Below are positions 51,681 to 59,909 of a DNA stretch of 64,000 bases, in pieces; position 1 is the stretch's first letter; each line of letters begins with the position of its first letter. A program made the position numbers and the translations under genes. The stretch is from positions 1 to 64,000 of the forward strand of contig NC_017792.1 in the NCBI RefSeq assembly GCF_000252445.1, read 5' to 3'. The DNA comes from Deinococcus gobiensis I-0. GTDB lineage: Bacteria; Deinococcota; Deinococci; Deinococcales; Deinococcaceae. The notes beneath the pieces were generated by a model. The model did not search any database and had not been told where the DNA came from. It worked only from the letters and a program-made list of their open reading frames with translations.

Positions 51681-52364
51681 TCACTGCATCTTCAGCGCGG
51701 TTGACTGATTTCTCTCCAGAATCCGTTTGACTTGAACGGCATGCCAGGAACCGCCTTGGCGGGTCTGGAAGCCATGTAGCTCCAGTTGGGCAGCAATGGC
51801 CCGCAAGGTCAGCCCCTGGCTCCGGAGCGCCCCAGCGTAGGCAGCCACGGTGCGCATGTCCTGAACTGCGCGCTGCTTCGATGCCTCTGCGCCCCTGCGC
51901 TGCGCCTCCACAGTCAGGTTCTCTGGCTTGCCCAACTTGAGGCCCCGGGCCTTGCGGGCCGCCAGAGCGGCCTTCGTCCTTGCGGAGATCAACTGAGCTT
52001 CCCGCTCGGCGACGGCGGCCATCACGTGTATGGTCAGGTTGTCGGCCTCAGGCATATCGACGGCCACAAAGCGGACGCTGGATTCCATGAGGCTGGCGAC
52101 GACCGCCACGTTGCGCGCGAGGCGATCGAGTTTGGCGATGAGGAGGACGCCTCCAAGACGGCGGGTCTGATCGAGGGCGGCTTCGAGTTGGGGGCGGCGA
52201 CGCTTCCGAGTTCCGGTTTCGACTTCGGTGACCTCAGCGACCAGTTCCAGGCCCTTGCTCCGGGCGTATGCCAGGACGGCGGCCTGTTGCGCCTCCAAAC
52301 CAAGGCCACTTTGACCTTGTTTTTGGGTGGAGACGCGGTAGTAGGCGACGGCGGGGGTAGTCAC
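51681..52364 (-). CDS. Serine recombinase (resolvase family)
   Basis: 227 residues. The catalytic domain has VAYYRVSTQKQGQSGLGLEA (nucleophile Ser in YRVST), GGVLLIAKLDRLARNVAVVA (the KLDRLAR box) and HVMAAVAEREAQLISARTKA. The C-terminal HTH has GLTLRAIAAQLELHGFQTRQ. It is of resolvase/invertase size and may be a multimer resolution enzyme for the plasmid or part of a Tn3-like relic. A 42-bp perfect palindrome lies about 105 bp upstream. Confidence 0.9.
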   Translation of the reverse strand: MTTPAVAYYRVSTQKQGQSGLGLEAQQAAVLAYARSKGLELVAEVTEVETGTRKRRRPQLEAALDQTRRLGGVLLIAKLDRLARNVAVVASLMESSVRFVAVDMPEADNLTIHVMAAVAEREAQLISARTKAALAARKARGLKLGKPENLTVEAQRRGAEASKQRAVQDMRTVAAYAGALRSQGLTLRAIAAQLELHGFQTRQGGSWHAVQVKRILERNQSTALKMQ

Positions 52365-52469
52365 CGGATCATGTTACAGGAGTCATCGGAGCGTTCGACA
52401 ACTGTAACAATGCTACCGAAGCCCCTTGTTCTAGAAAAATGAATAACATTCCACCTATTCCTCTAAAAA

Positions 52470-52511
52470 TACGATATCTCTACTAAATCTAGATTTAGTA
52501 GAGATATCGTA
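52470..52511. repeat. 42-bp perfect palindrome upstream of the serine recombinase
   Basis: TACGATATCTCTACTAAATC plus T is followed by its exact complement with no spacer. The AT-rich sequence stands out from its GC-rich surroundings. The position between the recombinase gene and an AT-rich ORF suggests a recombination, replication or regulatory site; a simple terminator is less likely because there is no loop. Confidence 0.75.
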
Positions 52512-52528
52512 TGCTGTAACCACATACA

Positions 52529-52786
52529 TCAATCATCTTCTATAAAATCACTTCGAAGTTGATTAAGGTAAGCCCGAGCCACAATATATTCGTCCCCGCC
52601 GTACTGATTGAACATCTCGTTCAAAGAGTCGATAGCAACCACCGCCTCCGACCCTGTTTTTGAGATGCTGAGAGAATGAAGCAGCTGGTCAAAGGCCATA
52701 AACTGCGATTGATGGGCCGTGCAGATACTTTGCCGCACGACCACACAGACCGATTGAAGTTGTTTCAGCTGGTGGGTTGCTTCCAT
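52529..52786 (-). CDS. Small protein downstream of secreted peptide
   Basis: 85 residues; the ATG overlaps the last codons of the peptide gene, so the two are probably co-translated. Soluble and acidic, lower in GC than its neighbours. SLSISKTGSEAVVAIDSLNE and NQYGGDEYIVARAYLNQLRS look like helical pairs. No family is recognised. It could be an immunity or accessory partner of the peptide. Confidence 0.45.
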   Translation of the reverse strand: MEATHQLKQLQSVCVVVRQSICTAHQSQFMAFDQLLHSLSISKTGSEAVVAIDSLNEMFNQYGGDEYIVARAYLNQLRSDFIEDD

Positions 52787-52953
52787 TCACTACCTCCGTC
52801 AGGCCAACCGATCGGGGGCCACGACGGTACTGGGGGGACCGTAGGAGCGGCAACCGACGCCTGAACTTGAACATCCTGCCCCTGCGCCGGAGCGCTCAGC
52901 GTAATGGCCACGAAGAGGGTACAGATCAGCATCGGGATGTTCATTTTGGTCAT
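52765..52953 (-). CDS. Small secreted Pro-rich peptide
   Basis: 62 residues from ATG 52953 behind AAGGAG. The signal peptide MTKMNIPMLICTLFVAITLS ends in APA|QGQ. The mature part of about 38 residues is rich in Pro, Val and Trp (PTVPPVPSWPPIGWPDGGSE). It lies downstream of the STAND/BTAD regulator gene on the same strand, with TCCCAG-type boxes in the gap. It is a candidate extracellular signal for that regulator, parallel to the peptide at 45280-45417. Confidence 0.55.
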   Translation of the reverse strand: MTKMNIPMLICTLFVAITLSAPAQGQDVQVQASVAAPTVPPVPSWPPIGWPDGGSEWKQPTS

Positions 52954-52988
52954 GGTGTTCGCTCCTTGGTTGGTATGGCCGAAGCTTA

Positions 52989-53020
52989 GTCCCAGGGGTG
53001 GGAATCAACTGGGAATGTTC
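52989..53020 (-). promoter_or_regulatory. TTCCCA-box direct repeats before the secreted peptide
   Basis: Read on the minus strand: TTCCCAGTTGATTCCCAC, two boxes 11 bp apart, about one helical turn, followed by an inverted CTGGGA. SARP/BTAD-type regulators bind short direct repeats spaced 11 bp (or multiples). The same TCCCAG word is repeated before the lanthipeptide genes. Confidence 0.5.
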
Positions 53021-53024
53021 CCTG

Positions 53025-55988
53025 CTACCCCATATGGAGTCCCAGACTCCTGAGCTGACGCACCGTGTCCACAGTGGGCGATTCACCAAATTCCCTCTCC
53101 AACATGCTCCGGTACACCTGAAATGCGCTGCCCGCTTCAGACGACTGAACACTCAAGAGGGTACGAATCAAGGCCAGATGCATCTCTCCCTCAGTAGGCT
53201 GTGTCCGAACAGCGAGTTTGAGCAGGGCGACCGCCTGCGCCGGCTGTACCTGCGCCACTTGTCCCTCGATCTCACCAAGAGCATAGAGTTGATCCCGACG
53301 AACCGTTTCGCGTACATCGTCCACCCAGTCCGCTGTGATATCAGACGCCAGTCCTTCGACAGGAAGACTGAGAAGAGCCTCGTAGTCTCCTTGCTGCGCG
53401 GCCTTGATGGCCTCCTGGAGATTGAGAACGACGCGCAGTTCAGGTTGCAGGGAATAGGTTCCTTGAGAGTAGGGAAGCGGATCACCAGCAAAATCCAACG
53501 CCTCTTTGAGCATCTGTCTGAGCCGCCGAACTACGACGCGGAAATACTCGTGATGCTTCGGATCTCGCGAGCCGTCCCATAGATCATTGAGGATGTCGTG
53601 CAGGGTCCCCTGCTTACGCCACAACAGCCAGAACAGCAGTTCTCCAGACTTCGCCAGTGGCAACTTGACGGCTCTGGTCCCGACCCACGCTTCGATCTTC
53701 CGCCCCACCTCCACACGCAGGATTTCCTCTTGCCTGGGCTCCTCCGGGTGAACTTCCCCTGACACCAGTGGATGCTGGACTCCTTGTTTTGTAAGAAACT
53801 GACGCAGAGCCGCCAAATGACGCTGATCCGCGTAAGCAATGCTGGTGATCTCCAGGCCTTGGAGTGCCTGGCGGCTCACCTCAATCTGCTCTGCAAGGAG
53901 CGTCCCTTTGCGCTGCTGAATGGCCATCAGAAGAAGCTGGGCCCGCAAAGTATGCGTCTGCTCGACGCTCTCCTGAGCGGCAATATTCAAATGGGTCTCT
54001 GCGGATGCTAGGTCTCCCGCATCTAGGGCGTGAATGCCGGTGAACAGGGGGAGGAGATATCTCCTGAAAATGGGACGCTGAGTGTGCTCGACCAGCTGCT
54101 CATAGGCCTGCCGCGCCCGCACTTGCTCACCTGTCGCAGCGTATAGATCGAAGGTATTGGCATAGAGGAAGGGAAGGACCACAGGCAGTTTCAGGCGATG
54201 GATGGCGTCTTCCGCGTTGTGAAGTGACTGTGCCGCGCCCTCCCAGTCACCGCGAATCATCTTGTACCGCGCGAGCGTCTGGTAAAGGGTCGGCAGATGG
54301 ATGGGTTGCGTACGTAAGGCCAAGTCGATGCATTCCGAGATCAGTAGAGACGCCTCTTCATGCCGGCCCTGCCGGAGCAGCACCTCGCTGAGTTCTGCCT
54401 CCATCTGCAAGGCTTTTCGCTGCTGCCCATGGGCGAGAAGAATAGTCCTCGCCCTCTGGAGGGCCGCCTCCCGCTCAGGCCAGCGGCGTTGCATGAGGAG
54501 GGTGTATTGGTGCATGTTCAGGGCGTCTGCTTCAGCCAGTTGATTGCGCTGTGCCTGAGCATCTGAGATCAGTTTTTCCGTGACTTGCTCACCTTCACGG
54601 AAACGTTCCAACGAAATCAGGGCAGATGCCAGTTGCATCGACAATGTGGTCTGGCTAGAGCCGGAAGCGAGTGCCAACCCCTGTTGGGCAGAGAACAATT
54701 GACCTTCAAAATCGCCCTGGCGAGCCGCCTGTAGGGCCAACGCGGCAAATCCCAGACCTGTGAGTTTGTGCTCTTGTCTCATCGCCTCGAGCTGGGCCAG
54801 ACCCTTATCACCTTCACCGATCTCCAGGCGAGCAATCGCCTGAAATTCCTCCCACCATGCCGGAGGAGGTCCAGGGTGTAAGACGGCAAGCTCTTCGAGC
54901 AGTTTGAATTCCCGCTGCCTGTGGAGGGTCGGGAACAACTCCTGAGCGTACAGTTCCATAAGGTCGGCCCGGTGAGCCTGGCGGGCATGACGGATCGCGG
55001 TCGACAAATCCTGTTCCTGCACAGCGAGGGTGGCCCGGACAAGGTGAATGCGGCGGCTCTTCTCTGGTGCGCGTTGAAGCTGCTTTTCCAGCAATTTGAG
55101 CAGCAGCATGTGCGGCCGGTAGAGGCCCCGACCCAGGGGAGTCAGCGGTAATCCAGCCCGCCGGAGAATGCTGAGCCACGCAGCCGGGAGCGGGGATTCC
55201 AACAATTCGCCGAGCTCGTCTCCCCACTCGTCGAACAAAGCCAGCTCAGGCAAAATAGCCTGCAGTTCCTCGGGCAGCTGCTCTAGCGCGTCTCGAAGCA
55301 GTTGATCAACATCTACCTGCGCCGCCGAGTCCATCAGGCTGAGTGAGATGCTCACCGGCCATCCCTCACTGGTTGCCATGAGCTGGTCCAGATCCAGCGA
55401 ACTCGCCCGCGCGGTCAGCAGCTGTCCAGTTTCCTGAGCGGTAAACCGCAGCTGCTCCGTACTGAGGACATCAATCTGGCCAGACGCCGTGAGGCGCGCC
55501 AAGGGAAAACCCTGCAGGTCAAGCCCCGCCATCAAGAGCCGGTGGCCCTCTGGCAGCAGGCCAATCAAGGTGGCCAGCGCCGTGCCATGTGTCCGCGCCA
55601 CGTGCTCGACACGGTCGAGCACGATATCGATGCTTCTTTCCTCCTGTGCGAGCCGTTCGGCACTCCAGTCGAGAAAATCCATCAATGAACCCGTGGGATC
55701 TTCCCCTATTCCATCCAGCACACCCTGCAAGGCGCGGTGGAGATTTTTCTTAAATGTTCCTACTTCCTCATCTCCAGGTCCCAGCGAGAGCCAGACCACG
55801 GTCCGGGTAGTGTTGCGGGCGTATTGCGCAAGGAGAGTGGTCTTTCCGTAGCCACTGGGGGCCAATAACACGACGCTTGGACGGTCAGGCACAGAAAGCT
55901 GCGCCAAGGCCTCCATTCGGATGACCTCTGACGCCAGGGCCCGGGGCACCGTCGTTCGCGCGATGCCACGAAAACTGACTTGGGACAT
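53025..55988 (-). CDS. STAND-ATPase/TPR/BTAD transcriptional regulator (MalT-SARP-like)
   Basis: 987 residues. Walker A is VVLLAPSGYGKTTLLAQYAR (about 38-57), with the sensor-like Asp in IDIVLDRVEHVAR. Middle TPR-like repeats span about 330-720. The winged helix KLPLAKSGELLFWLLWRKQG to RVVVRRLRQMLKEAL lies at about 740-810, and a C-terminal BTAD at about 895-985 (RTQPTEGEMHLALIRTLLSV, YRSMLEREFGESPTVDTVRQ). Such proteins act as ATP-gated activators. It is divergent from the lanthipeptide operon (about 190 bp), with TCCCAG repeats between, so it probably switches on that operon. The peptide gene after it may be its ligand. Confidence 0.75.
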   Translation of the reverse strand: MSQVSFRGIARTTVPRALASEVIRMEALAQLSVPDRPSVVLLAPSGYGKTTLLAQYARNTTRTVVWLSLGPGDEEVGTFKKNLHRALQGVLDGIGEDPTGSLMDFLDWSAERLAQEERSIDIVLDRVEHVARTHGTALATLIGLLPEGHRLLMAGLDLQGFPLARLTASGQIDVLSTEQLRFTAQETGQLLTARASSLDLDQLMATSEGWPVSISLSLMDSAAQVDVDQLLRDALEQLPEELQAILPELALFDEWGDELGELLESPLPAAWLSILRRAGLPLTPLGRGLYRPHMLLLKLLEKQLQRAPEKSRRIHLVRATLAVQEQDLSTAIRHARQAHRADLMELYAQELFPTLHRQREFKLLEELAVLHPGPPPAWWEEFQAIARLEIGEGDKGLAQLEAMRQEHKLTGLGFAALALQAARQGDFEGQLFSAQQGLALASGSSQTTLSMQLASALISLERFREGEQVTEKLISDAQAQRNQLAEADALNMHQYTLLMQRRWPEREAALQRARTILLAHGQQRKALQMEAELSEVLLRQGRHEEASLLISECIDLALRTQPIHLPTLYQTLARYKMIRGDWEGAAQSLHNAEDAIHRLKLPVVLPFLYANTFDLYAATGEQVRARQAYEQLVEHTQRPIFRRYLLPLFTGIHALDAGDLASAETHLNIAAQESVEQTHTLRAQLLLMAIQQRKGTLLAEQIEVSRQALQGLEITSIAYADQRHLAALRQFLTKQGVQHPLVSGEVHPEEPRQEEILRVEVGRKIEAWVGTRAVKLPLAKSGELLFWLLWRKQGTLHDILNDLWDGSRDPKHHEYFRVVVRRLRQMLKEALDFAGDPLPYSQGTYSLQPELRVVLNLQEAIKAAQQGDYEALLSLPVEGLASDITADWVDDVRETVRRDQLYALGEIEGQVAQVQPAQAVALLKLAVRTQPTEGEMHLALIRTLLSVQSSEAGSAFQVYRSMLEREFGESPTVDTVRQLRSLGLHMG

Positions 55989-56032
55989 GCCCTGAATCTA
56001 CCGGGTTCTACCCGGATCTTCGCTGAGCCCAG

Positions 56033-56095
56033 TCCCAGACTCTGCCATTCCCGGTTCCCAGTTCCCAGGGAAGTGGTCCCAGATCGTTCCCAGGG
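56033..56095. promoter_or_regulatory. TCCCAG repeat array in the lanthipeptide promoter region
   Basis: TCCCAG starts at 56033, 56056, 56063, 56077 and 56088, with a TCCCGG at 56049. Several distances are near 11 or 22 bp. The array lies between the divergent regulator and the first precursor gene and repeats the word found before the secreted peptide at 52989. Confidence 0.55.
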
Positions 56096-56180
56096 TGCCC
56101 GATACAACTGTTCTCAAGAGCAGCAACGAGAGCACGATCCAAGTGCTCAAAGCGCTCACCCAAATCAAAGGAGGTGACCT

Positions 56181-56282
56181 ATGAAACGAGTTCTTCAACT
56201 GCAAGCCATCCAGGTTTCGGCTCCTGCCCCCGCCGACTGGAGCACGGTCAGCAACCACTGCAGCAGCGTTCAACTGTCCTAA
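56181..56282 (+). CDS. Class III lanthipeptide precursor 1
   Basis: 33 residues from ATG 56181 behind a near-perfect AAGGAGGTGA. The leader MKRVLQLQAIQ has the Leu-x-Leu-Gln type motif recognised by class III LanKC enzymes. The core is DWSTVSNHCSSVQLS, where SxxSxxC can form a labionin or (methyl)lanthionine ring. It is the first and most divergent of six tandem copies (AIQVSAPAPAD versus TLQASNPAPAE in the others). Confidence 0.85.
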   Translation: MKRVLQLQAIQVSAPAPADWSTVSNHCSSVQLS

Positions 56283-56331
56283 GGTTCCCCTCCCTTCCCC
56301 TCTTCCCTCTCTCCCCTAAGGACGTGACCCC

Positions 56332-56433
56332 ATGAAACGAGTTCTCCAGCTCCAGACCCTTCAGGCCTCCAACCCCGCTCCCGCCGAATGGAGCACCGTC
56401 AGCAACCACTGCGGTAGCCACCAGCTCGCCTGA
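56332..56433 (+). CDS. Class III lanthipeptide precursor 2
   Basis: 33 residues. The leader contains VLQLQTLQ; the core is EWSTVSNHCGSHQLA. The ribosome site is AAGGACGTGA. Copies 2, 3 and 4 are spaced exactly 155 bp start to start, so gene plus spacer is the duplicated unit. Confidence 0.85.
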   Translation: MKRVLQLQTLQASNPAPAEWSTVSNHCGSHQLA

Positions 56434-56486
56434 GCTAAACCGCAACACCAACTCCCTCGCCTTCTCCCCTCTAAGGACGTGACCCC

Positions 56487-56588
56487 ATGAAACGAGTTCT
56501 CCAGCTCCAGACCCTCCAGGCTTCCAACCCCGCTCCCGCCGAATGGAGCACCGTCAGCAACCACTGCGGTAGCCACCAGCTCGCCTGA
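56487..56588 (+). CDS. Class III lanthipeptide precursor 3
   Basis: Protein identical to precursor 2; only a few silent base differences in gene and spacer. Core EWSTVSNHCGSHQLA. Confidence 0.85.
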   Translation: MKRVLQLQTLQASNPAPAEWSTVSNHCGSHQLA

Positions 56589-56641
56589 GCTGAACCGCAA
56601 CACCAACTCCCTCACCTTCTCCCCTTTAAGGACGTGACCCC

Positions 56642-56743
56642 ATGAAACGAGTTCTCCAGCTCCAGACCCTCCAGGCCTCCAACCCCGCTCCCGCTGACTG
56701 GAGCACCGTCAGCAACCACTGTGGAAGCCACCAGCTCGCCTGA
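56642..56743 (+). CDS. Class III lanthipeptide precursor 4
   Basis: 33 residues, as precursor 2 but with Asp for Glu before the Trp: core DWSTVSNHCGSHQLA. Confidence 0.85.
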   Translation: MKRVLQLQTLQASNPAPADWSTVSNHCGSHQLA

Positions 56744-56796
56744 GCTAAACCGCAACACCAACTCCCTCGCCTTCTCCCCTCTAAGGACGTGACCCC

Positions 56797-56898
56797 ATGA
56801 AACGAGTTCTCCAGCTCCAGACCCTCCAGGCTTCCAACCCCGCTCCCGCCGAATGGAGCACCGTCAGCAACTACTGCAGCAGCGTTCAGCTCAGCTGA
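56797..56898 (+). CDS. Class III lanthipeptide precursor 5
   Basis: 33 residues. The leader is as in copies 2-4, but the core ends like copy 1: EWSTVSNYCSSVQLS, with Tyr for His before the Cys. It combines the copy 2 leader with a copy 1-type C-terminus, suggesting recombination among copies. Confidence 0.85.
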   Translation: MKRVLQLQTLQASNPAPAEWSTVSNYCSSVQLS

Positions 56899-56947
56899 GG
56901 TGGGCTCTTCACCAGCAATCTCCCTCTCTCCCCAAGGACGTGACCCC

Positions 56948-57052
56948 ATGAAACGAGTTCTTCAGCTTCAGACCCTCCAGGCCTCCAACCCCGCTCCTGC
57001 CGACTGGAGCACTGTCAGCAACCACTGTGGAAGCCATGTGCAGTTGGATTGA
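56948..57052 (+). CDS. Class III lanthipeptide precursor 6
   Basis: 34 residues, one longer than the others: core DWSTVSNHCGSHVQLD, ending in Asp. Last of the array, followed by a terminator at 57155. Confidence 0.85.
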   Translation: MKRVLQLQTLQASNPAPADWSTVSNHCGSHVQLD

Positions 57053-57154
57053 CTCAGTACCCACTTTCAAGAGCGACCAACCGACCGTTCTTGCGCACGT
57101 TCACACCTATGTCCCAATTCCGACTCCGTTCGACGCCGAGAAGTGAAACAACCC

Positions 57155-57178
57155 AGGGGCGCCAAAGCGCCCCTTTTT
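57155..57178 (+). terminator. Rho-independent terminator between precursors and lanKC
   Basis: The stem GGGGCGC / GCGCCCC with CAAA loop is followed by TTTTT. Leaky termination here would give a high precursor-to-enzyme ratio, a usual arrangement for peptide clusters. Confidence 0.85.
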
Positions 57179-57221
57179 CTTCCCTATAACACAAGAATCC
57201 CAAATGGCATCAGGAGGTTTT

Positions 57222-59909
57222 ATGACCAGCGGAGCTAACCTCGTCCCACCCCGTTTCAACATGCAGCAGGTTGTCAAACATCTTCACCTTCGCTCGGATT
57301 TCTATGAACCTTTCGAGCGGTATCAGCCCAGCGACGCCTTCGTCAAGATTATTCAGGAACAACTGCCTTTAACCAGCCGAATCCTGCGAGAGGCATTCTG
57401 GACACACATCCAGCACCTGGGCGGGGAAGTGCCCATGCAGGGCTGGAAGATCCACGTTTCTGCGATACAGAAGAACGCCCCTGCCATCCTCAGCAAGGTG
57501 GCTCAAGTCTGCTGCGCGGCACGTGTCCCCTTCAAATTCGCCAGTGATCCTTTCGTCCTCTCGTTGCTCCTGGGGAAGGGATGTGCGCGTGGCTCCAGTG
57601 GGAAATTCATGACCATCTATCCACACGATGAGCAACAGGCGCGCGTTTTGTTGGAAGAGTTGTACGCCGCTCTCCAAGGCTTTGAAGGGCCGTACGTGCT
57701 CTCAGATCGCCGCTTCCGGGACTGCTCCGTCCTGTATTACCGATACGGCGGCTTTACTCCCATCACACGGCGGGATGCCGACGGCCTGCTGACGTCCTAC
57801 CTCATGCGCCCAGACCTGCAACTTGAGCCAGACGACCGGACTCCCTACTTCCAGGTGCCAGATTGGCTGCACGACCCTTTCCAGGCGGAAGAGCCCGAGG
57901 AGAGCGCGAGTGCGCGACTGAATGGACGCTACGAGGTTCTCACGGTCCTGAGTTACTCAAATTCCGGAGGGGTTTACAAAGCGGTCGATCACCAGACAGG
58001 AAAGACGGTGGTGGTTAAGGAGGCCCGGCCCCACGTCGACACCAGTGCCTCGGGACAAGATGCCATCGAGCAGCTGCGAAAGGAATTCCGTCTGCTCAGC
58101 CATCTCCGAGGCTCGGGTGTCGCTCCGGAGCCCATCGAAACGTTCACCGAATGGGAGCACCTCTTCCTTGTACAAGAGTTCGTCCAGGGAGAGTCGCTCC
58201 ACACCTTCACGGGCAAATACAGCCCGGTGATCCGTACGTCCCACACCGAAGACGAACTGCAGGCTTGGTGGCAACTTCTGCGCTCTGTCGCGGTGTCCAT
58301 CTTGGACAAGGTCCGTATTCTTCACGCACGGGACGTCGTCTTCGGAGACCTCTCCCTGAACAATGTCCTCGTCACTATCGAAGACGGCCGGTGCGTGGGC
58401 GTGCGACTCATTGACTTTGAGGGCGCCAGCCGGCCAGGAGTGGACACAGCAGTCAACATGTTTACTCCCGGATTTGCGCGGCCCGGCCGGACAGCGCGGC
58501 AGTACACCACCCTGGCCGACGACCACTACGCTCTGGGCGCCCTGCTCTTCAGCCTGCTCCTGCCTGTCGCTGTACTGACCAACGTCAGAGAGAACGCGTT
58601 GCCAAGCTTCCTCGAAGACTTCACCGCCGACTTTGGCCTGCCCCCCGTCTTTGCCGAGGTGGTCAATCGCCTCCTGGCTGCCGACGACTTGGTGGATCTG
58701 GACGAACTGACAGCGCTATTAAAGAGGAACGATTCACCCCTGGGATCCCCAAGCATCCTGAGGGCTCCGCCGACGCTGTCACAGGACGATCTGAGCCGTA
58801 CTGTCCGCAGCGCCCTGAACTACGTTGTCGCGAGCGCCGAGTTCGAACGGCAGGATCGGCTGTTTCCTTCGTCACCTCAGCAGACCCACAGTCTCGGCCT
58901 CGACCACGGGGCCCTGGGGGTTGCCCTGACCCTCCAGACCGTTCAGAACCACGTCCCGGAGGCTGTGCGGCAGTGGGTCCGTGAGCAGCCCCTGGGGGCG
59001 AACACGGCTCCTGGTCTGTTGAGCGGCCTGGCGGGGATGGCGGTCGGATTCGCCCAGATTGGTGAACGTAAAAGTGCCGAGCGGGCCTATCAGCTCGCCC
59101 GGCGTCACGATCATCTGTATGCCCGGGTCCATCTCCACGGGGGACTCAGTGGGTTTGGGCTCGCCAGCTTGACGCTGTTCCTACAGTGGGGAGACGCCAG
59201 TTACCTTCAGGAGGCCAAGCGCGTCGGTGACCTGCTCGACTCCACCGCCAGATGGGCCGGTCACCGGGTGACCTGGCCAGACTTCGGGGCTCAGGAAGTA
59301 GGCCTCGGCTATGGACAGAGCGGTATCGCCCTCTTTCTGCTGTACCTCCACGCGGTGACTGGGGAGGCGCGCTACCTGCGCCTGGGTGAAGCGGCCCTGG
59401 CTGAAGACCTGGCCCATGGACGCGCACTGGACAGTGGCGCACTTGGCTTCCCGGATCGCCCGGAAGGGAAAATCCTCTATCCCTACTGGATGACCGGAAG
59501 CGCGGGCGTAGGGAGTGTTCTGGTGCGCTACTTCCACGTCACGAAGAATCCAGCCTATCGGGAACTGGCCGAACGGATTCGGCAGGCCACCACTCCGCAA
59601 TACAGCGTCTTCCCCAGTCTGTTCATGGGACTGGCCGGGCTGGGCATGTTCCTGATGGATGCCGAACAGTTCCTTGGGGATCCAACGTACCGGAACCAGG
59701 CCCATGGCGCGGCAAAGGGCGTTCTCCGCTTTGGAGTGGACAAGCCCCAGGGCACAGCCTTCCCAGGTGACTATCTGCACCGGATCAGTACGGATCTGGG
59801 CAGCGGCAGCAGCGGGATCGCGCTCTTCCTTCACCGCCTCGCCCACGGAACCGGTAACCCCCTCTTCCCGGACGCAGCACTCCTGCACCCGAAGGGGCAA
59901 CAGGAATGA
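57222..59909 (+). CDS. lanKC: Class III lanthipeptide synthetase (LanKC)
   Basis: 895 residues from ATG 57222, eight bases after AGGAGG; an ATG at 57204 has no site. The N-terminal lyase-like region spans about 1-230. The Ser/Thr kinase domain spans about 235-500, with YSNSGGVYKAVDHQTGKTVV, catalytic DVVFGDLSLNNVLVTIEDGR and VRLIDFEGASRP (DFE for DFG). The LanC-like cyclase (about 540-890) has LSGLAGMAVGFAQIG, HLHGGLSGFGLASLTLFLQW, GLGYGQSGIALFLLYLHAVT and YWMTGSAGVGSVLVRYF. The Cys/His zinc ligands of class I/II/IV cyclases are absent, as in class III. It dehydrates Ser/Thr and closes rings on the six precursors. The stop overlaps the transporter start. Confidence 0.92.
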   Translation: MTSGANLVPPRFNMQQVVKHLHLRSDFYEPFERYQPSDAFVKIIQEQLPLTSRILREAFWTHIQHLGGEVPMQGWKIHVSAIQKNAPAILSKVAQVCCAARVPFKFASDPFVLSLLLGKGCARGSSGKFMTIYPHDEQQARVLLEELYAALQGFEGPYVLSDRRFRDCSVLYYRYGGFTPITRRDADGLLTSYLMRPDLQLEPDDRTPYFQVPDWLHDPFQAEEPEESASARLNGRYEVLTVLSYSNSGGVYKAVDHQTGKTVVVKEARPHVDTSASGQDAIEQLRKEFRLLSHLRGSGVAPEPIETFTEWEHLFLVQEFVQGESLHTFTGKYSPVIRTSHTEDELQAWWQLLRSVAVSILDKVRILHARDVVFGDLSLNNVLVTIEDGRCVGVRLIDFEGASRPGVDTAVNMFTPGFARPGRTARQYTTLADDHYALGALLFSLLLPVAVLTNVRENALPSFLEDFTADFGLPPVFAEVVNRLLAADDLVDLDELTALLKRNDSPLGSPSILRAPPTLSQDDLSRTVRSALNYVVASAEFERQDRLFPSSPQQTHSLGLDHGALGVALTLQTVQNHVPEAVRQWVREQPLGANTAPGLLSGLAGMAVGFAQIGERKSAERAYQLARRHDHLYARVHLHGGLSGFGLASLTLFLQWGDASYLQEAKRVGDLLDSTARWAGHRVTWPDFGAQEVGLGYGQSGIALFLLYLHAVTGEARYLRLGEAALAEDLAHGRALDSGALGFPDRPEGKILYPYWMTGSAGVGSVLVRYFHVTKNPAYRELAERIRQATTPQYSVFPSLFMGLAGLGMFLMDAEQFLGDPTYRNQAHGAAKGVLRFGVDKPQGTAFPGDYLHRISTDLGSGSSGIALFLHRLAHGTGNPLFPDAALLHPKGQQE

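Noticed and set aside
56181..57052. Regular 155-bp repeats as a CRISPR or satellite array
   Set aside because: Each unit encodes a conserved peptide with its own ribosome site, followed by a matching synthetase gene.
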